Shown: in pieces, positions 61,264 through 64,000 of the stretch
Position numbering within the stretch: the first letter of the stretch is position 1
Layout: every line of letters starts with the position of its first letter
Source: Acidimicrobiales bacterium
GTDB taxonomy: Bacteria; Actinomycetota; Acidimicrobiia; Acidimicrobiales; Iamiaceae
Direction of reading: 5' to 3'
DNA length: 64,000 bases
NCBI GenBank assembly: GCA_035547835.1
Contig: DASZTW010000011.1
Coordinates: 23,585 to 87,584 of the forward strand
Translations under genes and position numbers: made by a program
The notes under the pieces: model-generated
Databases searched by the model: none
Told to the model about the DNA's origin: nothing
Seen by the model: the letters and a program-made list of their open reading frames with translations, nothing else

Positions 61264-61315
61264 GGGCCGTGGGGAGCGCGGGCCGCGCCAGGCCGGGGTC
61301 GGATGTGTCGCCCTG

Positions 61316-62263
61316 TCAGCCGAGGCAGCAGACGTGGGTGGTCATGGGGCCGCCGTTCCACTCGATGGTGTCGGCGATCGCGGCGGACGTGTCGAACGGG
61401 CGACCCGCCTGGTCGGCCATGGCTCGATGGAGGTTGAGGACGAGTCGCTCGGCGTCGGCCCAGTCGGCGAACTCGCCGAGGTCGGCGTCGCGCGCCGTCT
61501 CGAGTGGCGACCGCCCGGCCTCGATGCCCGCGGCGGCGGTTTCGATGATGAACCGGTAGTACCGATCGTGCTCGCCGAGCACCCGGTCGAGGTCGGCGCC
61601 GGCCACCAGCGGCCCGTGGCCCGGTACCACGTGGTCGGGCTCGAACCGGGCGATCCACTCGAGCGACCGGAGGGCGCCGTCGAGCGCCCCGGCCATCACC
61701 AGTGGCGTGAGCCCGTGGAACACGAGGTCACCGGTGAACAGCACCCGTTCCTCGGGCAGCCAAGCGACCAGGTCGCCCGTGGTGTGCGCAGGATGGCCGG
61801 GGTGGACGAGGTCGACGCGACGGGTCCCCGAGTACACGCTCAGGTCCGACCGCAACACGATGTTCGGCACGCGACGGGTCACCGCGCCCCAGTCCGGCGT
61901 GGGCTGCCACACCGGTGGGCAGCCATCGATCAGCGGGTCGACGAGGAGGTGTGCCCGCATGTTCTCGTGGCCGACCAGGACGGTTTCGGGCGGCAGGAGG
62001 CAGTTGCCGTACGTGTGGTCGCCGTGCTCGTGGGTGTTGGCGGCGACTCGGATCGGTGCGCCGCCGGTCGCCTCGCCGACGGCGCTGAGGAATTGGCGGG
62101 TGCGGGCCTCGGTGGCGCAGGTGTCCACGACGATCACGCCGTCGCTGCCGGCGATGGCCCCGGCGTTGTTCAGCCACCACGTGCCGTCGGGCTGCACCCA
62201 GGCATGGACGCCGTCGACCACCTCGTGGAGCGAGCCCGGCCCCGGCTCGCTGTCGTGGATCAT
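61316..62263 (-). CDS. MBL-fold metallohydrolase
   Basis: A 315-residue metallo-beta-lactamase-fold hydrolase. The metal motif is NTHEHGDHTYGN (His-x-His-x-Asp-His), with further ligands in HPGHPAHTTGDLVAWL, LFTGDLVFHGL and VVPGHGPLV. The long helical C-terminus (LGEHDRYYRFIIETAAAGIEAG) is typical of quinoprotein-relay or SoxH-like members. The substrate is unknown. A TAGACC hexamer sits 6 nt before the ATG, an imperfect version of the -10-like boxes seen elsewhere. Confidence 0.87.
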   Translation of the reverse strand: MIHDSEPGPGSLHEVVDGVHAWVQPDGTWWLNNAGAIAGSDGVIVVDTCATEARTRQFLSAVGEATGGAPIRVAANTHEHGDHTYGNCLLPPETVLVGHENMRAHLLVDPLIDGCPPVWQPTPDWGAVTRRVPNIVLRSDLSVYSGTRRVDLVHPGHPAHTTGDLVAWLPEERVLFTGDLVFHGLTPLVMAGALDGALRSLEWIARFEPDHVVPGHGPLVAGADLDRVLGEHDRYYRFIIETAAAGIEAGRSPLETARDADLGEFADWADAERLVLNLHRAMADQAGRPFDTSAAIADTIEWNGGPMTTHVCCLG

Positions 62264-62340
62264 GTCGCCGGTCTACCCGAATCGCCCTCGACCCGCGCCG
62301 CCCGACGTCTCTCCCCGCTGCCCCCGATCGGAAGATTGTG

Positions 62341-62420
62341 GTGGGCGGGACGGGTGGGCGGGACAGGTGGGCGGGACGGGTCGAGGGCGGGCGGGACGGG
62401 CGGGGCGGGCGAACAGGGAG
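62341..62420 (+). repeat. G-rich 13-bp tandem repeat before esterase gene
   Basis: GTGGGCGGGACGG recurs three times in tandem (62341-62379, one copy with a single change) and is followed by further GGGCGGG runs. With more than ten runs of three or more G on the coding strand, it can form a G-quadruplex in DNA or in the 5' leader of the esterase transcript. It lies in the 197-bp divergent gap between the MBL hydrolase and esterase genes. Confidence 0.7.
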
Positions 62421-62460
62421 GTGGCAAGGAACCATCCGGCCGCGTGCCGAAACCTCCGAC

Positions 62461-63963
62461 GTGCGATCACGACGTGCCGTCGTGCGCGGGCGCTGGGGAT
62501 CCGCGGTCACGTCGGTGCTCGTTGCCGGGCTGCTCGGCGCCGCCCCGGCGGCGACCGCGACCTCGGCCGCGCCCCGCAACCGCACGCGGGCGGACCGACC
62601 GGCGGGCGTGCCGTCGCCGGTGTGCCGGCCACGGACGACCTCGCCGGTCGCCCGCTTGCGTGTCGTCCACGTGCAGCCCATCACGGCGCGGGTCACCCGG
62701 TACACGTTCTTCTCCTCGGCGCTTGGCGGACAGGTCCGCGCCAACGTGTTGTTGCCGGCCGGCTACGCCGACCCGGCCCAGGCTGCTCGCCGCTATCCCG
62801 TCCTGCTCCTCCTCCACGGCGCGGCCGGCGACGCCGATGACTGGGTGCGCCACGGTGTGGAGCGCGTCGTCGGTGACACCCCGATGATCGTGGTGATGCC
62901 TGACGGCGGCACCGGTGGTTGGTACACCGACTGGTTCGGCGCCGAGGTCACCCGGCCCGCCACCTTCACGCCGCCCGCCTGGGAGACGTTCCATCTCCGC
63001 GAGTTGCTGCCGTGGGTCGACGCGACGTTCCGCACGATCGCCGATCGCCAGCACCGGGTGATCGCCGGGCTGTCGATGGGCGGGTTCGGCACGATGAGCT
63101 ACGCCGCCCGCCATCCCGACCTGTTCGTCGCGGCAGGGTCGTTCTCCGGCGCGGTCGACACGGACCTGATGTGGCCGCTGCTGCCGATGGCGCTGGGCTA
63201 CGTCGGCACGCCGCCGTCGATGTGCATCTGGGGCGACCCGGTGACCCAGCAGGCGAACCTCGAAGGCCACGACCCCACCGTCCTCGCCCCGAGCCTGGGA
63301 GACACCACGCTGTTCGCGGCCTGGGGCAACGGCCAGGCGGGCCCGCTCGACACGCCGTCGAGCCAGGCGTCGGGGCTGCTCGAGATGGTGATCGCGCCGA
63401 TGAACGCCGGCTTCGTGCAGGCCGTGCAGCGTTCGGGCATCCCGATCACGGCATGGTCCTACGGCCCGGGCACGCACAGCTGGCCGTACTGGCTGCGCGA
63501 CCTCGCCAAGTTCCTCCCGATGGCGATGGCGGCGATCGCGCGCCCGTCGCCGACCCCGGCCACCGACCCGACCCACCCGTTCGATTACCGCAGCGCCGAG
63601 CCGACGTTCGGTGTGTGGGGCTGGACCTTCCGTGCCCGCCACGATCCGCAGGCCTTCACGGACCTCACGTCGGTGACCCGCTCGGGCTTGACGGTCCGCG
63701 GCGCCGGGCAGCTCGACGTGACCACTCCGCCGCTCTACCGCCCGGGGGCTGCGTACTTGGTCAGCGGGGCGCAGGAGCCGGCGCCCGGCATCGTCATCGC
63801 CGATCGCCGCGGCCGGCTGACGTTCACCGTCGACCTCGCCGATCGCGCTCCGGCTGCGGCGGTTGCGTCGCTGTCGGCGCTCGGGCAGTTCCTCGCCCAG
63901 CCGTTGCCACTCGACGGGACCGTGGCCGGCGCGGCGCACGTGACGATCCGCCCGCTCGCCTGA
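62461..63963 (+). CDS. Secreted esterase of the Ag85/esterase-D fold
   Basis: A 500-residue exported alpha/beta hydrolase. The signal peptide is basic then hydrophobic (GSAVTSVLVAGLLGAAPAATATSAAP). The catalytic domain has VLLLLHGAAGDADDWV, MIVVMPDGGTGGWYTDW, the nucleophile IAGLSMGGFGTMSYAARHPDLF and the histidine in YGPGTHSWPYWLRDL, as in mycolyltransferases and S-formylglutathione hydrolases. A C-terminal domain of about 130 residues (TFGVWGWTFRARHDPQAFTDL to TIRPLA) is extra. The start is uncertain: GTG 62461 is used, GTG 62479 also fits a signal peptide. Confidence 0.85.
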   Translation: MRSRRAVVRGRWGSAVTSVLVAGLLGAAPAATATSAAPRNRTRADRPAGVPSPVCRPRTTSPVARLRVVHVQPITARVTRYTFFSSALGGQVRANVLLPAGYADPAQAARRYPVLLLLHGAAGDADDWVRHGVERVVGDTPMIVVMPDGGTGGWYTDWFGAEVTRPATFTPPAWETFHLRELLPWVDATFRTIADRQHRVIAGLSMGGFGTMSYAARHPDLFVAAGSFSGAVDTDLMWPLLPMALGYVGTPPSMCIWGDPVTQQANLEGHDPTVLAPSLGDTTLFAAWGNGQAGPLDTPSSQASGLLEMVIAPMNAGFVQAVQRSGIPITAWSYGPGTHSWPYWLRDLAKFLPMAMAAIARPSPTPATDPTHPFDYRSAEPTFGVWGWTFRARHDPQAFTDLTSVTRSGLTVRGAGQLDVTTPPLYRPGAAYLVSGAQEPAPGIVIADRRGRLTFTVDLADRAPAAAVASLSALGQFLAQPLPLDGTVAGAAHVTIRPLA

Positions 63964-63967
63964 GCGC

Positions 63968-63981
63968 TTCTGCGCGCAGAA
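63968..63981. promoter_or_regulatory. 14-bp palindrome at the window end
   Basis: TTCTGCGCGCAGAA is a perfect palindrome 4 bp after the esterase stop. A GTG at 63989 may begin the next gene, which leaves the window at once. The palindrome may be an operator or part of a terminator. Confidence 0.35.
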
Positions 63982-64000
63982 TCCCACCGTGGCGGTCGCC

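Larger units (their letters stand above)
60985..61315. other. 331-bp stretch without a gene
   Basis: Holds an AT-rich dyad (61034-61051) in a plausible promoter position for the minus-strand secreted-protein operon, and a 27-bp-period G-rich direct repeat (61211-61263) just beyond the end of the MBL hydrolase gene. I see no protein-like frame. Confidence 0.6.

Overview
The window is very GC-rich and gene-dense, with GTG as a common alternative start codon and many 1-10 bp start/stop overlaps. The gene content is actinobacterial: a BldD-type regulator, an InhA-like enoyl-ACP reductase, an acyl-CoA carboxylase epsilon subunit, LigC/PolD-type repair enzymes, an SCO6745-family protein, a DUF1023 hydrolase and LGFP repeats. 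Crotonyl-CoA carboxylase/reductase plus ethylmalonyl-CoA mutase, and many apparently leaderless genes, fit a deep-branching class such as Acidimicrobiia. That placement is an inference. I see no phage, insertion sequence, CRISPR array, tRNA or rRNA.

Layout. 1-9.2 kb: end of recR, a thiolase, a LemA pair, crotonyl-CoA carboxylase/reductase with an epimerase, an ABC permease/ATPase pair and a 5'-3' exonuclease. 9.2-12.5 kb, minus strand: a MerR-type regulator, an ABC1 kinase and a LigD-type polymerase. 12.7-20.2 kb, plus strand: one compact fatty-acid synthase II operon, fabD - biotinyl-like protein - fabH - fabG - acpP - fabF - accD-like - fabI - fabZ. 20.3-25.7 kb: a lipoprotein, a GNAT protein with a LigC-type ligase, and a secreted cupredoxin / beta-helix / DUF1996 trio. 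26-30.9 kb: a nitroreductase, a flavoprotein divergent from an ECF sigma factor with an SRPBCC protein, then propionyl-CoA carboxylase beta plus epsilon. 31-37.5 kb: a phosphoesterase, a CoA transferase, a DUF1023 hydrolase and an NDMA-dependent alcohol dehydrogenase. 37.7-45.2 kb: two cell-surface proteins, a double-TetR regulator and ethylmalonyl-CoA mutase. 45.3-52.4 kb: fdhD with a YdeP-type oxidoreductase, cyclopropane synthase, aat and 3-hydroxybutyryl-CoA dehydrogenase. 52.6-64 kb: a cyanophycinase-like protein, a cyclophilin, a BldD homologue, lysC and asd, a MazG-like protein, a Baeyer-Villiger-type monooxygenase, secreted proteins, an MBL hydrolase and a secreted esterase.

How the genes work together. 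Thiolase, 3-hydroxybutyryl-CoA dehydrogenase, crotonyl-CoA carboxylase/reductase, epimerase, ethylmalonyl-CoA mutase and propionyl-CoA carboxylase beta are scattered over 50 kb but form most of the ethylmalonyl-CoA acetate-assimilation route. The FAS-II operon encodes a complete elongation cycle. It also carries two odd parts: a biotinyl-domain protein with no lysine at all, and a carboxyltransferase-like protein whose N-terminal half is degenerate. I regard this pair as the best candidate for something undescribed.

Regulatory DNA is unusually legible. At least sixteen genes have a TANNNT hexamer 6-9 nt before the start codon, which suggests leaderless transcription. One divergent pair has overlapping -10 boxes. 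There is a perfect 35-bp palindrome in front of the sigma factor, a dyad lying over the fabD start, and a C-tract/hairpin structure between convergent cfa and aat.
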